A DNA stretch of 64,000 nucleotides from Aphrocallistes beatrix. Taxonomy: Eukaryota; Porifera; Hexactinellida; Sceptrulophora; Aphrocallistidae. The notes below the pieces were generated by a model. The model was not told the origin of the DNA. It worked only from the letters and a program-made list of their open reading frames with translations, and did not search any database. Made by a program: the position numbers and the translations under genes. Every line of letters starts with the position of its first letter. The stretch's first letter is position 1. Below, one piece after another: positions 10,738 to 23,409 of this stretch. The stretch spans positions 5,231,925 to 5,295,924 of the forward strand of contig OY725488.1 in assembly GCA_963281255.1 (NCBI GenBank), written 5' to 3'.

Positions 10738-11097
10738 TGGAACCTCGGTCACTTTCGGAAATTATGACGTCATTGTCACCTTTTTACAATTAGAAATTTC
10801 AGTTTTTCGACTATAACTCAGCCATTTTAGGTGATAGAGAGCTGAAATTTTAATAGAATGTGTATATTAATAAATCTCACATTTGATACAACTCTCAGCA
10901 AAAATGATTACTCATCACTGTGTTATGACGTCATCATTACACTTCAAAAATTTAAAAATTGACTTATTTGGTGATTTTTCGAGCGATATCGATTATAACA
11001 GTAAGACAGACGTATTTAGAGATGTTATCTACCATATGATTAATCAATGTGAGCCTAGGCGCCCAGAGGGCGCCTCCGGTGGACACAAAGTATGTGA
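10738..11097 (+). repeat. R1 repeat, 5'-truncated
   Basis: Forward R1 from just before the first ATGACGTCAT (10762) to GGTGGACACAAAGT, where the hairpin tail is cut by the palindromic element at 11102. Confidence 0.8.
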
Positions 11098-11101
11098 GTG
11101 A

Positions 11102-11357
11102 TTTTCACACCTGTTTTAAACCCATTCTAACGCATTATCAATGTATTATTTTACAGAAAATAAAAATGGTGACGGGTTGATTAAAAAATTTGAAAATTTC
11201 GAATGGGATGTTGTTACATTCCAGCGTTGCCATGGAAACGCATGTTACCATTTTAGTCTATATCTTGAAAACCGTTATAGTTAATCAACCTGTCACCATC
11301 TTGATTTTACATTAATAACGCATTAGAATGAGTTTTAAACAGGTGTGAAAACAACAT
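11102..11357. repeat. Palindromic element with an RFX X-box-like core
   Basis: Inverted arms TTTTCACACCTGTTTTAAAC and its complement enclose a second inverted pair (GGTGACGGGTTGATT / AATCAACCTGTCACC). The centre carries GTTGCCATGGAAAC (11226-11239), a perfect X-box-like palindrome. Related cores occur at 12781 and 30557. Confidence 0.75.
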
Positions 11358-11499
11358 AACTCACATTCCACACATAGTTGAGGCATGTAAGGCAACATGA
11401 CCAATGGACTCCAAAATACGACTCTATTTAACAGCAACATTTCCCCTAACTTGAGCGGATACGAGATATCAATAATACACATTGAACCCAAGTTCCAGG

Positions 11500-11895
11500 A
11501 CTCGAGATAGAACGCCTATAGTCCTTACTTAAAGGAGTCTATGATGATATCAAAGAGCGGGCTGAGATAAAGAGTGAAGAGAAGACGACCGAGGCAGGAC
11601 CCCGTGGGGAAGCAGTATTTAACGGGAGTGTCGGGTAAATTGAAGGATGGAAACATATATAGGTTCTGCCGGAGAGATATGATTTGAACCAAGAGAGATA
11701 AGTGTCACAAATCCCGAAATGTGTACGAAGGCGTATGAGTAGGACAGTATGCTTAACGGTGTCAAACGCAGAACTGAGATCAAAGAGGACGAGAAGGATA
11801 TCATTAGTTCCCTTCAGGAGCGCAGTCTCAGTGCTGTGATGCTTACGGTAAGCAGACTGCGTCCTGGAGAAAAGAGTGTTCCTTCTGATGTAGAT
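11500..11895 (-). pseudogene. CR1/L2-like LINE reverse transcriptase fragment
   Basis: The minus strand reads SAYRKHHSTETALLKGTNDI, then LVLFDLSSAFDTVKHTVLL (the palm block with its first catalytic Asp), FGICDTYLSWFKSYLSGR, and a degenerate version of the PQGSVLGPLLF block (PTGSCLGRLLFTLYLSPLFD near 11620-11560). These are the conserved palm motifs of non-LTR retrotransposons of the CR1/L2/jockey group. The YADD block and the endonuclease are missing, so it is a 5'- and 3'-truncated relic. The plus-strand reading frame over it is a shadow. Confidence 0.8.
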
Positions 11896-11934
11896 TGCCC
11901 TCCGGATACTTCAAAGGTTGTGATCTTGCCTGCT

Positions 11935-12085
11935 TACCATAGGTGCCAAGTTTTGGAAAATAGACTAAAACCTGGGGGGGGCAAGAGCGTGCGAAGCGAG
12001 CGAAGGTAAGGGGGGCTTGATCTCCAGAAAAATGTTTAAATCTTGGACGCTCAAATATCGATATATAGTTATGTTGTTGAGTTAC
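11935..12085 (+). repeat. R3 repeat, unoccupied copy
   Basis: Starts TTACCATAGGTGCCAAGTTT, with a G run and GCAAGAGCGTGCGAAGCGAG. It is matched by 40792-40923 plus 41460-41500, where a hAT MITE is inserted. This copy shows the empty site (ATATCGATATATAG then TTATGTTG). Confidence 0.75.
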
Positions 12086-13148
12086 CAACTATAAACTACT
12101 GATGCCGCTTCTCCAGTTGTAGTTCGAAAACGCTCCAGCATCTTAGCGAGCATCTCTCGGGAATTTCCACGTGTAATGTGTGGCATTTTGCTAAAATATG
12201 AAGATAAACAATGTGTGCAAAAATGAAACTTGAATAAAACCTAGACTGGTACTGGTTGAATGTTAGAAATGTTGAGAATACTAAAAGAGAATATACGTAT
12301 ATCAGCCTTTATAAGGATAATTAAGTTGTCTGTGGTTTTATGGAGAGCTATAAATTCACCGCAGAAACCAATAATGACATGTGATAAATTCAAAAATAAA
12401 TAAATAACCACGATGTAAACTTTAGGCGCATGCGCTATGAACCTTTAAACCGTTTAATATATGAACTAGACCACCTTTGAAGTAGTTCGGTTTAACCGGA
12501 CCAACCGGAGGCCACTTTTGAAAAGCGGTCCGGTTAAAACGAAGAGTTGAATCTCAAGAGTTGATCAAAGTCATAGATCGAAAAATCATTGAAAAGCCTG
12601 CAAAATATTTTGTTGATTTAAATCCTACATGTACGTTGATTAAAGTATATGGTATTCTTACCCGTTTATACTACAATTTTAATTGCATCATTAATGTTAC
12701 GTTAACGTATAAAATGTCACTATGGACAAGTTGTTTAGAAATGTGTGAACTTTTTGAATGGAATATTTATACATTCCTGCGTTGCTAGGGAAGTATAAAG
12801 ACATACTCGGGCTATATCTTGAAATCTGTATATACTAGCCGCTAACAAATGCTGTTATATGATAGAAAACTTCCTACGTATTTAACAATAAAATTTTTTT
12901 CTAAATATCATAGTTTTACAATTTTGTGCCATTTAATATTTCGACCGACAAGGCAAATTGCTCCATATCTGTAAAACTATGTATTTAGAGGCATAGGTAC
13001 AACTAGGCTCTGATCGCTGGGTGGGTAAATCGCTTAATTTTTCTTAGCAAGGTGGGAGCGCCCTATACTTTTGTATTATCATAGGCTGAGCGATTCTGTG
13101 TGGGCTCGTGCCCACTTAAAATGGCCCTAGTTACTCCTATGTTTAGAG
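12086..13148. other. Intergenic with repeat scraps
   Basis: Contains an X-box-like core GTTGCTAGGGAAGT (12781) in a diverged copy of the 11.1/30.5-kb repeat theme, a GGTTTAACCGGACC motif near 12484, and a probable small MITE at about 12990-13143 with ends ATAGGTACAACTAGG and CCCTAGTTACTCCTAT. No gene is supported. Confidence 0.5.
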
Positions 13149-13505
13149 CAGTGATTCTCAGTGGGCCGTAGAGCCCCCCAGGGGGCGCTGAAAGGTTGTT
13201 GGGGGGCACTATAATGTAAGGGGGCGCTAATGTGTTTTGTTAGCAATACATCTACGATATTTGAACCTCAAAAAAAATGTGTATTCCAGAATATTGATGG
13301 TCAATCTTTGAAACAAATTTCAACATTCACAGTAGTTGTTAGAGCTAGAAAGTACAATAATCACACTGTCAATGGTTTCCCGTGACTAATTAGTACAATA
13401 ATTACACTGTTGATGGCTTACGGATCATGAGTAAGGGGAGGGGGCGGTGTTGACAGTAAAATCCTGATTAGGGGGCGGTGTGCTAAATTAGTTTGAGAAA
13501 CACTG
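13149..13505. mobile_element. hAT-type MITE, 357 bp
   Basis: Terminal repeats CAGTGATTCTCA and TGAGAAACACTG. The exact 8-bp duplication GTTTAGAG is at 13141-13148 and 13506-13513. The interior has runs such as CCCCCCAGGGGGCGC and GGGGGCGGTGTGCTAA. Confidence 0.92.
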
Positions 13506-13513
13506 GTTTAGAG

Positions 13514-14410
13514 GAAGAAAGTGTATAATTTGTGTTTAATGTTGTAAAATCAGCTCAGTGGATCGCAACATTTTTCATTCTGAGGACCCCTTATATCAAT
13601 TTTTTTCAATCACGCTGACCTCATCTATAGCATTCTATACTAAGGCAAATGTGCATTCCATCCCAGTATATCTTTGGACCATAGTAGATTAAATAGTTTA
13701 GTTAGACCAGTGGTTCTTAACCTGGGGTCCGTAGACTATATCAGAGACTCCACACTTTATATTATGGCTAATGAAAATGGGGTATTAATATGATCCCAAC
13801 AAGCATATATCGTGCACTGTTTAATGATAATTATATTTAGTGCTTGCACTCCGCTTAATTGACCGACACTTTATTAAACATAAAACTGAGCTCTCAAGAA
13901 ATTTTATTCACTAACTTGGCAATCAAAATTAAAATTAATCATAAATTAATTAAACAATTCACATAAAATACCCAACAGTATTAGAACTATCTAGAAAATG
14001 AACATATAATATTATCCAAATACATACATAATTACATACATACATGGTACATACAGAGTTCATATAATAATACAAGTATAATAGCCTTATAATTAAATGT
14101 CCAAATTGTACATATACATTTGATTTCATCTATAGGATCATCTATAAGATAGTATAGAAGATGGGAGAAAGAGAGAGTGATTAAGTTGTGTATATTTTGT
14201 GAATATTCGCAATTGTAAAGTACTGAGCATATTAGTAAACTAATTTCAAGTTTGCAAATTGCAGTAGCCAATAATTCGATAATATTACCCAAACAAAATG
14301 TGAATTAAGTAAATATACACAAGTATCCACATTCTTCTATATGCAATATTACTGAATTAGCTGTCAGTATTTACAAAGTATGAGCAAAATGGATATATCA
14401 ATGCATTCAT
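13514..14410. other. Downstream of the cadherin gene; hAT end fragments
   Basis: Single hAT-like ends are visible at about 13553 (CAGTGGATCGCAACATTTTT) and 13708 (CAGTGGTTCTTAACCTGGGG). A minus-strand AATAAA occurs near 13900 and could be a distal polyadenylation signal for the cadherin gene. Confidence 0.5.
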
Positions 14411-17400
14411 TTAGATTGTGAGATCTCCATCAAAACTGTCAGAAGGGAAATAGTTTTTAGAGTACTGAGCTTGGTTGGAAAAGTTTGTGTCATTATCAGA
14501 GTAGATACCTGTGCTAAACTCTCCTTCAGAAGTCATGTCAGAACTGATATAAATAGGAACAGCACCATGGGGAGGTTTTTCAGAATCAGTTGTAGTTTCT
14601 GAGTCTAGAAGGTCAGGCATTATATCGGCTGGATCTAGAGTATTAGCTAGTATGATAAAAATATACGTAGATAGATTCCAAGGTAATAATGAAAAAATCT
14701 ATAATCTGAACAACCAAATTTGAAATATATTTTTAACAAAATTTCCGTATATCCTCGAAAGGTAGCCGGGACAATTTCTGATTTTGAGCCTAATTTACAA
14801 CAAACGAAAAATTAATATTCCAGATATAAGAGAGTTTTCAATAATGTGATCGGATACAAGGAAAGAGGGAATAATCTGCTGTAAAATTTCATTCAAAGGA
14901 GGAGTAAAAATATTTTAATGCACTCTTTGGGTAGGCGATTATTCGGGAGGTTAGCTACTTTCAATTACATATACTGTATTTTCGAATTTTAATAGATTTA
15001 TCAGGATTTTTCATTGGAAAGTAAATAGTAATTATCACTAATTATCACCTGATCAAAGTGACAAAATAGTCCAGACCTATAGGGGGATGCTCTTTCGCAT
15101 GGATGGGGTACCATGACCATCCATACGCGTCATCTTTCGAAATATGACCATGAGATTAGTAGTAGAAGTTGGTTATAGGATCATTTATGGTTAGATGTGC
15201 ACTTTTTTCGTGAAATTTTATAATTTTAGCACTTATTTTATAAATTTATCCTAAATACTTATTCACAATGTTTATTCAAATATGTATTACTGTATATTAA
15301 ATATGACAACTCACCATATAATGCATTATAATCTGTTCCCGCCATTGGGTTTGTGTAGCTTGTAGAGGATTGAGGGTGATTGTAATCATCTTGAAGCATA
15401 TACTGGTCTGCAGAGTTAGCGTGAGGATTAACAATCAAGGTTTGAGGCTCTGAATAAAAATCTCTGGGGGGAAAAATTATTTAAATCGAGTAGTATAAAT
15501 CTTAATATTAACATTAATATAAATTGTATTTATAAATTCCTTACTGATTGGGAGAAATAAGAGGTGCATTGCTATCTTTAGCATAAAGTCCGTGGGAGAT
15601 CTCGGAACTTGTTGAAGTGTTGTGTTCTTGAGTTTGAGAGTCATATATCGGATTGGATAAAGCTTTCGGGTGCCGTGATTCAGCATCTATTTAGACATAC
15701 AGGCAACGAATTAATTCCTTGTTATCTACTGCAGCAAGAGAATTAGAGGTTAGATGAGAATAGAAGAACAGATTACTGGAAATTGTTGGAAGCTAATTTA
15801 AGTTTTTAAAATAACTTCGGTTCGAATTTGAATGCCTGAACTAATTCGTTATCCTCGAATTATCACACATCCAAACACTTGTATAAATTTATAATAAATA
15901 TATTTTGAAAAATATAATTTCCTATAAAATAATAATTCATAAAAGTTTCATACTGAAAAATGGAGTGTGAATGATTTGTAAATTAGAGATTTAGATGTGT
16001 AGGATAAATTGTAGATAAACACAAAACTATCCAATTCAATTCGAACTGAAATATTGGTCTAGTACGAGCCATTTGCATTAATTACCCTTTGGAAAATTAT
16101 ACGTATAGACTAATTAAGAAATTAGCTGTGTAGCTCACTGGTTGTGCAAGTAATGATGACAGCGTGATTATAGATAATCGAGGTAGCAATGTAGGGTGCA
16201 GATGAAGTCATCTATTATATTTAAAACTTAAGCAGGATACGTAGTTCAAATGATAGTTTGGTTGATACATAATATATTAATTGAATGATAGTGTATACTT
16301 TAATTGGAAATAATAATGAATGAAATGATTAATCAACCTAAATTAGAAATTGAATTCACCACACCACACCTCCAAGGTGCAACCTTGTTATTAATCTTTA
16401 AGCAAAGACAATGTTACTTAAAGCAATCCTGGCTTTGCTACGAATACCGTATTTCCCTAAATAATCATATGTACTGTATTTTCATTGGCGTAATAATACA
16501 GTATATCCATACTGTTGATGTCATGGTTGGCTATGTTATGCATATTTTTGCATTCTTTCTATATTAACAATTTAATGAATCAAAAAATAGTTCAGCTGGA
16601 CAGATAGCACATGACTCCCTCTCCAGATGGACAGTAAAGATATACCTTGATGTCTACTAAAAAGCTAGTTGGTATTTATTCTGCAGCATAGTGATTATCT
16701 AAGACTGCTGGCTGGAGCCAGTTCTTAAAGCTTATGGAATAAAATAATTTGTGAGAGCTCTCTGTTGTAATCTCTATATCTGGATATTGAGGGAGGATAA
16801 CATGCTCTGAAATATGAGATCAGTAGATAAACAGTATTATAAAGCCATCTGCACAGTGAATACGCAGTATGTGGAAGTATGTAATCCAACCTGGCCAGAA
16901 TACGGGTGTGACTTCTTGAAGTAGTAGGTACGAGTAGACTGTAACTTGAACTTAAAGTTGAGGTATATTTTTAATAATTATATTAAGTGTAGAAAGAATT
17001 TAAAGTATCAAAACTATAAAGCCCTCAAACATGCTTAAAATGCAAGGAAATATGATACTTTTAAAGGGGTTACACACCAAACATTCTTTACTACTCCAAA
17101 CCTTCCATTTGCTGGAACAAACTACCATCTGCCTTAAATTTTGATATGGTAGAGTAGCGCTAAATTAAGCGTGGGAAGCGTATATTCTGAACCTTGGTCA
17201 ATTCTTCAGTTTGAGCTCTCAACTCATATTTGTAATTAGTGCAATTGAAATGCAATTCAACCAATAATAAGATAATACTGTACTGAGTACTATTATTATA
17301 ACAATTACTATTATATTCCACCAAGATAATTGTTTGAACTTCGTCCTTGCAAATGAATATCAATACACACCTGCCTTATTTAGTGCTCATAAGGAAATCA

Positions 17401-20400
17401 TCTCCGGAGGAAAATAGATAATTTACCCAGGAATTATGTGACTCAATTTATTTGGAGTAACTAGTTAATTTCCAAAATTGCATAATATTATTTTATTCGA
17501 ATGTTGTAAATTTGTTCGCATTGATTTGGATGACTAATATCATGTAATGTTTGTGTCTTTCTTTTCTTGCTTACATAATTTTCAAAAGTACAAAAAAATT
17601 TGAAAAACAAAACTAAATAACATACCAACTCCAGGATTTGTAGTAATATTCTGTGCATCATGCTTAGAAGATATCGGCCATTGCAATAGCTCTCTCCTGC
17701 TACGCTCTTCATTGGTAATGTCATTGCTTGACGCACTCGTGCTCTCTGAAGTGGAACCATCAGGGAGGCTGAATGTCATCAAATGGACTTTCGAGTTAAA
17801 TGAAACTTTTTTAGAGTTTATAGAATCCTGACCTTTATGATTTAGCTTGAGAATACTTGAGGTACCGTTATGATGTGGATTCCTTCTATGGACATGATAT
17901 GCATTAACCCCTGATCTGCGTCTGACAGCGTATATGATCAGAATAATGATTATGAGCGTAATAGAAATTATTATTATGAGTAAGACTGCAAATCCAACTC
18001 CGAGAATAATTCTCACGTTGGTAGTGGACAATGTAGTACTGATTGTGGGGTCCGACTCATACTTTAGTACGAGGATGGTTGAGTACTCTTCAAGAGATAG
18101 TGACTCATCTTTGACATATAGCGTAAATGAGTAGATACCAGGCTGTATGGCAGAGGGATTTTTGAAAACAATTTGTGGCCCAAAATGAATGAATTCTATT
18201 GCTAACGAGAGTTCGGGATGTTTTTCGTAATCTATGCGAAATTGTGCAATTAACCGTGAGTCTGCGTCTTCTACTTCCACAGTCCAGGCGTCATTGATCA
18301 TGAGAAATTGAAATTCGTACTTTGGTTTCAAAAAGTAAGGTCGATTATCATTGATGTCTTCGAGATATATAACAACATCCTGTTGTGAAGTGCGAGATGG
18401 AATTCCTTCATCTGCAATATTTAATGTCAAGTTGTAGCTGCTAGTAACTTCTCTATCCAGATCTCCGTTCGTTTCTAGGACCCATCTATTTGCAGAATTC
18501 TGAATCCTGAACTTAGAAGTATTCGATTGGTTGTGAATACTAAAGTTGATATCTCCGTTACTTCCTGAATCAACGTCATCACCAAAGAGAGGGGTTATTT
18601 CAGTACCGACTTCAACATTTTCACGAACAGTGTAGCTGATTTTAAGATTTGTAAAACGTGGATCATTGTCATTTACATCTTTTACTATAATCGTAACGTT
18701 GGCGATTGAAAACTTGACTGGATCATGGTTGGAGGCCTAAATAAAAGTCACTTGAATCAAAGAAAAATATCTTTAAATGGAATAATGATATTCTAAAAAA
18801 AATCGTGCTTACTAAATTTTGGTGACTGAATTATCTTGACGATGTTATGAGTTAATTAGAAAATGTAAAATCACATATTCAATACGATTTTCTACACCTA
18901 AATCGGATCACAGGAACGCTATAATAACTTACCTTTAGCTGGAAAAAGAATATTGGATTATTATTCAATTCTTCGAAGTCAATTTGCTTCAGCAGTACAA
19001 GGGAATTTTTATCTTTATTAAATTCAAAATATTTCACAATCTCTCCAATTTCAGGAGATGCTGTGTCAGGGATAAACGAGTAGTTGAATTCACCATCAAG
19101 GCCAATGTCTGAGTCTATAGCATTGATTCCTTCGCAAAATGGAATACCAACTTCAAGACTCTCCATTATTGAACAAGTATAACTCGCTTTTTCAAAAGTT
19201 GGTGAATATTCGTTGATAGGATCGACTTTGAGAATAAACTAAAATTTACAGATTATTAAAATGAAGTTTCTAAAATTAACATCGTATAAGATTCTAGCAT
19301 ACCTGCTCTGAATTGACATTGGCTGTTTCACCATTATCCGTAGCAGCGAAAGTAATACTGACGATATTAGAAATTTCAAAGTCAAGAGGCTTGACCAGTA
19401 TTAGTTTGTAAGCTGTAGACACGAACTCTATTAATTCAAAATTGTCTTTACAGTTGGAGAGTTCGCAACTACAGTTATATGCGCAACTGAAACTGAGATT
19501 TACTTCTCCATTCGCGCCTTGATCAACATCACTAACTTTCACTTGTAGTACAGTGTCGCCGATATTGGCATTGTTCTCCGTCACTGATTCTAGACCTGGC
19601 TCTATCACAATCTTTGGACTGTTGTCATTCACATCGACAATATATAGTTTCAAAGTAATACAGCTGAAGCTAAAAGAAAAATTTACTTCTAATAAGTATT
19701 TTTTCTGGTTTTCGGTGTAATTCGTACATGGAGATGCTCTTATAACATGGACGGTGACGGTGTGTATGCCACAGCGTTGGAATCGGGTTGGGTTCAGGTT
19801 GAGGTTGGGTTTATAATATAATATAGGAACATGTAATATATTCGGATTTCGACTCAAATATATATTCAGATTTGGATTCGGGTCGGGTTCTGTAAGACAG
19901 ATTCCGACTCCTGCATTTTGTTATTTTATTTCAATGTTATTCAATTTTCAACGTTGAAATTCTAAAATGTATTTAAAGATAGTAAGAAGGTCTTAACGAC
20001 TGTGTATAAGGAATTATACATTGTAATATCTTATTTTTAAATTCACAGAGCTTTAAAGGAGCGAGCTCCTTTCGAAATGGTTGGTGCGGAAGGTTGATGG
20101 GCGTTCCATATTTTCGGGAGCGCGCTCCTTTTAACAAAGTTTTTGTCACAATTTCCCCAGGTATCCTAAGAATTTTTCCTCATTTTCCTCACTGAAATTA
20201 TATTGTAGAGTTAAATTTAATTTAGAATGTGAATTTTTTAAAATGACTCCCGAATATATTACTAAGTATTCAAATCATCCATTTCACTATCTGGCCGAGA
20301 AATTAGGAAATTTTCAAATACTATAACCCATTATTTTTGGCAGCAATATTTTCGAAAAGTACATTAAAGGACATTAAACGAACTACTTTTTAAAAGTTAG

Positions 20401-21754
20401 AAGCGGAGGCTGGAGCGCAATCCAAATTCGAGGAACACTCAATTCTCTGCAAATTCATGAAACTTATAATGTTAATTATTTCATGACTTTTGAATATAGA
20501 CAAATTCTAATATTTTAAAATGCATTTAGAAATATTTACATACGTATGCTTAAAAAGTGAACTTACAAGATACTGGATGTTGCATCAATTGCAACAATTT
20601 GAATCATAAAACTTTCATCTCCATTCTCTATATCAATAGATTTATTGAGGACCAGAACTCCTGATAATGGATCAATTGTTAGTACAAATTCTTCAGAATT
20701 TCTCGTATATATGCAACTGTCACGGACATAGAAGTATGTTTGATTGTTAGGATAGATGTCCAGATCATTAGCTAATATCTTTCCAACCTACAAAATGTGA
20801 ACAATTTGTTCAATAAAACATAATTAAATAGACTCTCTAGCTGAAATAATATCAAGTCACCTGAGAACCAATCTCCTTATCTTCTTGTATCTCAATAATA
20901 ACGATCGAGTCATTCAATATGACAGGTGGGTTATCATTTTGATCCTTAATGTATACCGTGAGTGAAGCAGAAGAGTTCATCAAGTTATTTTGGCTGTCTA
21001 GAGCTAGTAGCTTCAGATCATATCGATCTTGTTTCTCTCTATCTAGTTCTCTAATATTCTGAATAAAGTGGATGCCAACCAGGTCTTCTTTTGTCGTCAG
21101 AACGAAAACATTTTGTTGGGATAAGTTTGAATAACGCAATTGCAATGTGTATTCAGCATTTGTACCTATAGAATGTTACAACATTTTATAAATTAAGCAA
21201 CGAAGTGATAAAGTCAAAATGAATGATGAAATATTCAAAATCAACTAACCAGCATCCATGTCAGTAATAATAGGAGATTCAGAAATAATCTTACTGTTAT
21301 TCGCATTACTCTCAAACATCTCAACAGTGTATAAAGTTTCGGTGAACATAGGACCGTTGTCGTTGGTATCATTGATATGTAGAGTAAAATCAAATGTATA
21401 GCAGGTGGAGGATTCTCCTTCAGAAGAGTCTGGAGAGTAGAGACATCTAAGTTCATAAGTCTCCCTTTGTTCTCTATCCAAAGCCTCTGTGGTCTTGAGA
21501 ATTGTTTGATTGAAAATAACCAGTGGAAAATTGTTAGAGTCTTGAGTGTCATGACAAATTACTTTCAAATTTGTATTAGGACATGTTTCTAGTATATCCG
21601 AACCGGGAATGCAGGAGGAAAAATTTAAAATGACAGTTCCGCTTGGGATTGGCTCTTCAAAAGTTTTTTCAATTGGGCAAGAGTAATATGTAGGATGGAA
21701 AAGTACATTGAAAATTATTATGGCTAACAGATTTATTGATAAAGTTAGATTCAT
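14411..21754 (-). CDS. Protocadherin-like transmembrane adhesion protein, nine exons
   Basis: Exons (minus): 21754-21250, 21165-20861, 20787-20567, 19738-19303, 19238-18933, 18736-17626, 15686-15545, 15463-15315, 14646-14411. All junctions have GT/AG and the phases agree, giving 1136 aa and a TAA stop. A signal peptide (MNLTLSINLLAIIIFNVLFH) leads seven extracellular cadherin repeats. Calcium-linker motifs are DTNDNGP, DQNDNPP, DVNDNSP, DPINEYSP (degenerate), DVNDNDP and DINDNRP; DREQRE and LDREKQ are the other typical calcium motifs. One membrane span (VGFAVLLIIIISITLIIIIL) follows, then RRR and a tail of about 200 aa rich in Ser, Thr and Asp. The fourth repeat has a Cys cluster (CAYNCSCELSNC). 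The protein should sit in the plasma membrane and mediate calcium-dependent adhesion or recognition (family knowledge). The exon-4 acceptor is the least certain boundary. Six to seven repeats without EGF/LamG domains point to a protocadherin rather than a classical cadherin. Confidence 0.9.
15687..17625 (-). other. Large intron of the cadherin gene
   Basis: 1.94 kb between the exon holding the membrane span and the cytoplasmic exons. It has a GTATGTT donor and a CTAAATAG acceptor. No repeat ends or nested gene are recognised. Its position would allow alternative cytoplasmic tails (inference). Confidence 0.7.
19739..20566 (-). other. Cadherin intron 3 with remnant repeats
   Basis: Donor GTAAGT at 20566-20561. 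The intron contains AACCCGACCCGAATCC-type low complexity near 19800-19895 and paired GGAGCGAGCTCC / GGAGCGCGCTCC motifs at 20055-20130, probably an old hAT fragment. Confidence 0.5.
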
Positions 21755-21798
21755 TCTATTCTATTCTAGCAGAGTTTGATTACTTGTAACTTTGCAGG

Positions 21799-21806
21799 TA
21801 TTTATA
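21799..21806 (-). promoter_or_regulatory. Possible TATA box of the cadherin gene
   Basis: On the minus strand TATAAATA lies about 45 bp before the ATG at 21754, leaving room for a short 5' UTR. This is only a sequence match in an AT-rich region. Confidence 0.3.
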
Positions 21807-22334
21807 TAATATAGGGCGTAATTCATTGCATACCATGGACCCTTTTAGATTAATAGGTCGATGAGATTAATCAGTTACGAGTCCAATATAGGAATTATTC
21901 TAAGTAATTCTTTAAGAAATTTGACCATTGAAACTTTACTAATAATATCATTTTCCTTCCAATAATGATATAATATGACCAAATAAACATTTAGCACATG
22001 ATGCTCTCCTTCCACTAATAGTGTAACAAGTGTCTAAGATTTCTGCTAGCAATTCATACTTCAGTAATCTGAACCTTAATTAACAGGATACTCATTGGTT
22101 CACCTGGAATCTTATCCTTCAATGATTATTTGACGATATAGTAAATTGAGATAAAGTACTTACGTTTCTATACTAATGAATGGAGTCAAATGTTACAAGT
22201 ATATCATTAATTCATTATCATCAACTTGATCTAATTACACATTGAAATACAATTTAACATTACAGCATTTCAAGCCTTACCTAGTACATCTAAAAAGGGG
22301 ACTATCACAGCGAATATACCGATTCTAAAGATGT
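21807..22334. other. Upstream region of the cadherin gene
   Basis: AT-rich sequence with no recognised gene or repeat end. It presumably contains promoter sequence for the minus-strand cadherin gene. Confidence 0.4.
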
Positions 22335-22568
22335 AGAAATGATGACTCATCACTCTGTTATGACGTCATCATTATGCATCAAAAATTTGAAAATGGACAA
22401 TTTTTTTGATTTTTCAAGTGATATCGATTATAACAGCAAAACAGACGTATTTAGTAATGTTATATACCTTATAATTAATCAATATGTGCCTAGGCGTCCG
22501 AAGGACGCCTCTAACGAACACTTTGTGTCCGCCAGTCGCACAGCGCAAGCAAGAGAAGCGCGGTTAAG
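22335..22568 (+). repeat. R1 repeat, 3' half
   Basis: Begins at GATGACTCATCACTCTG, includes ATGACGTCAT (22359) and ends in a diverged hairpin tail (CGTCCGAAGGACGCC, AAGAGAAGCGCGG). Confidence 0.85.
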
Positions 22569-23409
22569 TAATATAAATATGTAATAAGTTGATACATAAT
22601 ATAATTGCTCCAACTAAAATCCCTGGGCAAATTTCGAAATCAGAGACGGTTGGCAGGTATGAACCTGTAAGTGTTTATTTTTCAGAAATTGTGTTCTACT
22701 GACTCTGAGAACTCCCCCTAGTACCAGTGGCTTCAAATTATTTTTTAAAAAATGAGATTTGGAGATTTTAAAACATTGAGATTAATCGATTTCTCAACTT
22801 CGATTTCTCAACTTCTTACGATGACCATAAAAAACATCTCTTAAGAAAATAATTTAAGATAACACGAATCATATACTAAGTATAATCACTTCTGCCTGTC
22901 TAAATACAATTCGTTCCATAAGTTAATTCATTTTTTTAAATTCATATACGTATTGACATTTCTGGAGGAGCACACTTAAGTAATCTGCTCACATTTCATT
23001 TCACATGAAATATTTAACAAACATTATTATGTATAGGCAGGACAAATCCAGATATCCCAAAGTTCCTACTTATGAAGATAATTGATAAGGGATTTACAGA
23101 TATTCGGAGTGAATTCCAAAAATGATAAATCAATATATCAACATTCTAGTATGTATACACCCTTCTCTACTTCAGTTCATACTACTTGTATAACTATGTA
23201 TCAAGCTGGAAAATTATTTGAAATATACACCACCATACCGGCCCACCGGGAAATTTCTCGCTCTCGTTAAATCCCCCAAATCGAAATTTTCAGGGGGCTC
23301 TTCCTAGCCTTGTGGAAAGAAACCTTGTTATGTGTACTCTGATACTATTTTATATACTGTTAAAACTTAAAATTGATATTCTATACATTTCACAATTATA
23401 TGATAAGTA
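22569..23409. other. Intergenic, nothing recognised
   Basis: AT-rich, no supported gene. A 62-residue reading frame at 23082 has no recognisable features. Confidence 0.5.

Noticed and set aside
11749-12009. 86-aa plus-strand frame
   Set aside because: It is antisense to the LINE reverse transcriptase fragment, whose conserved palm motifs are on the minus strand.
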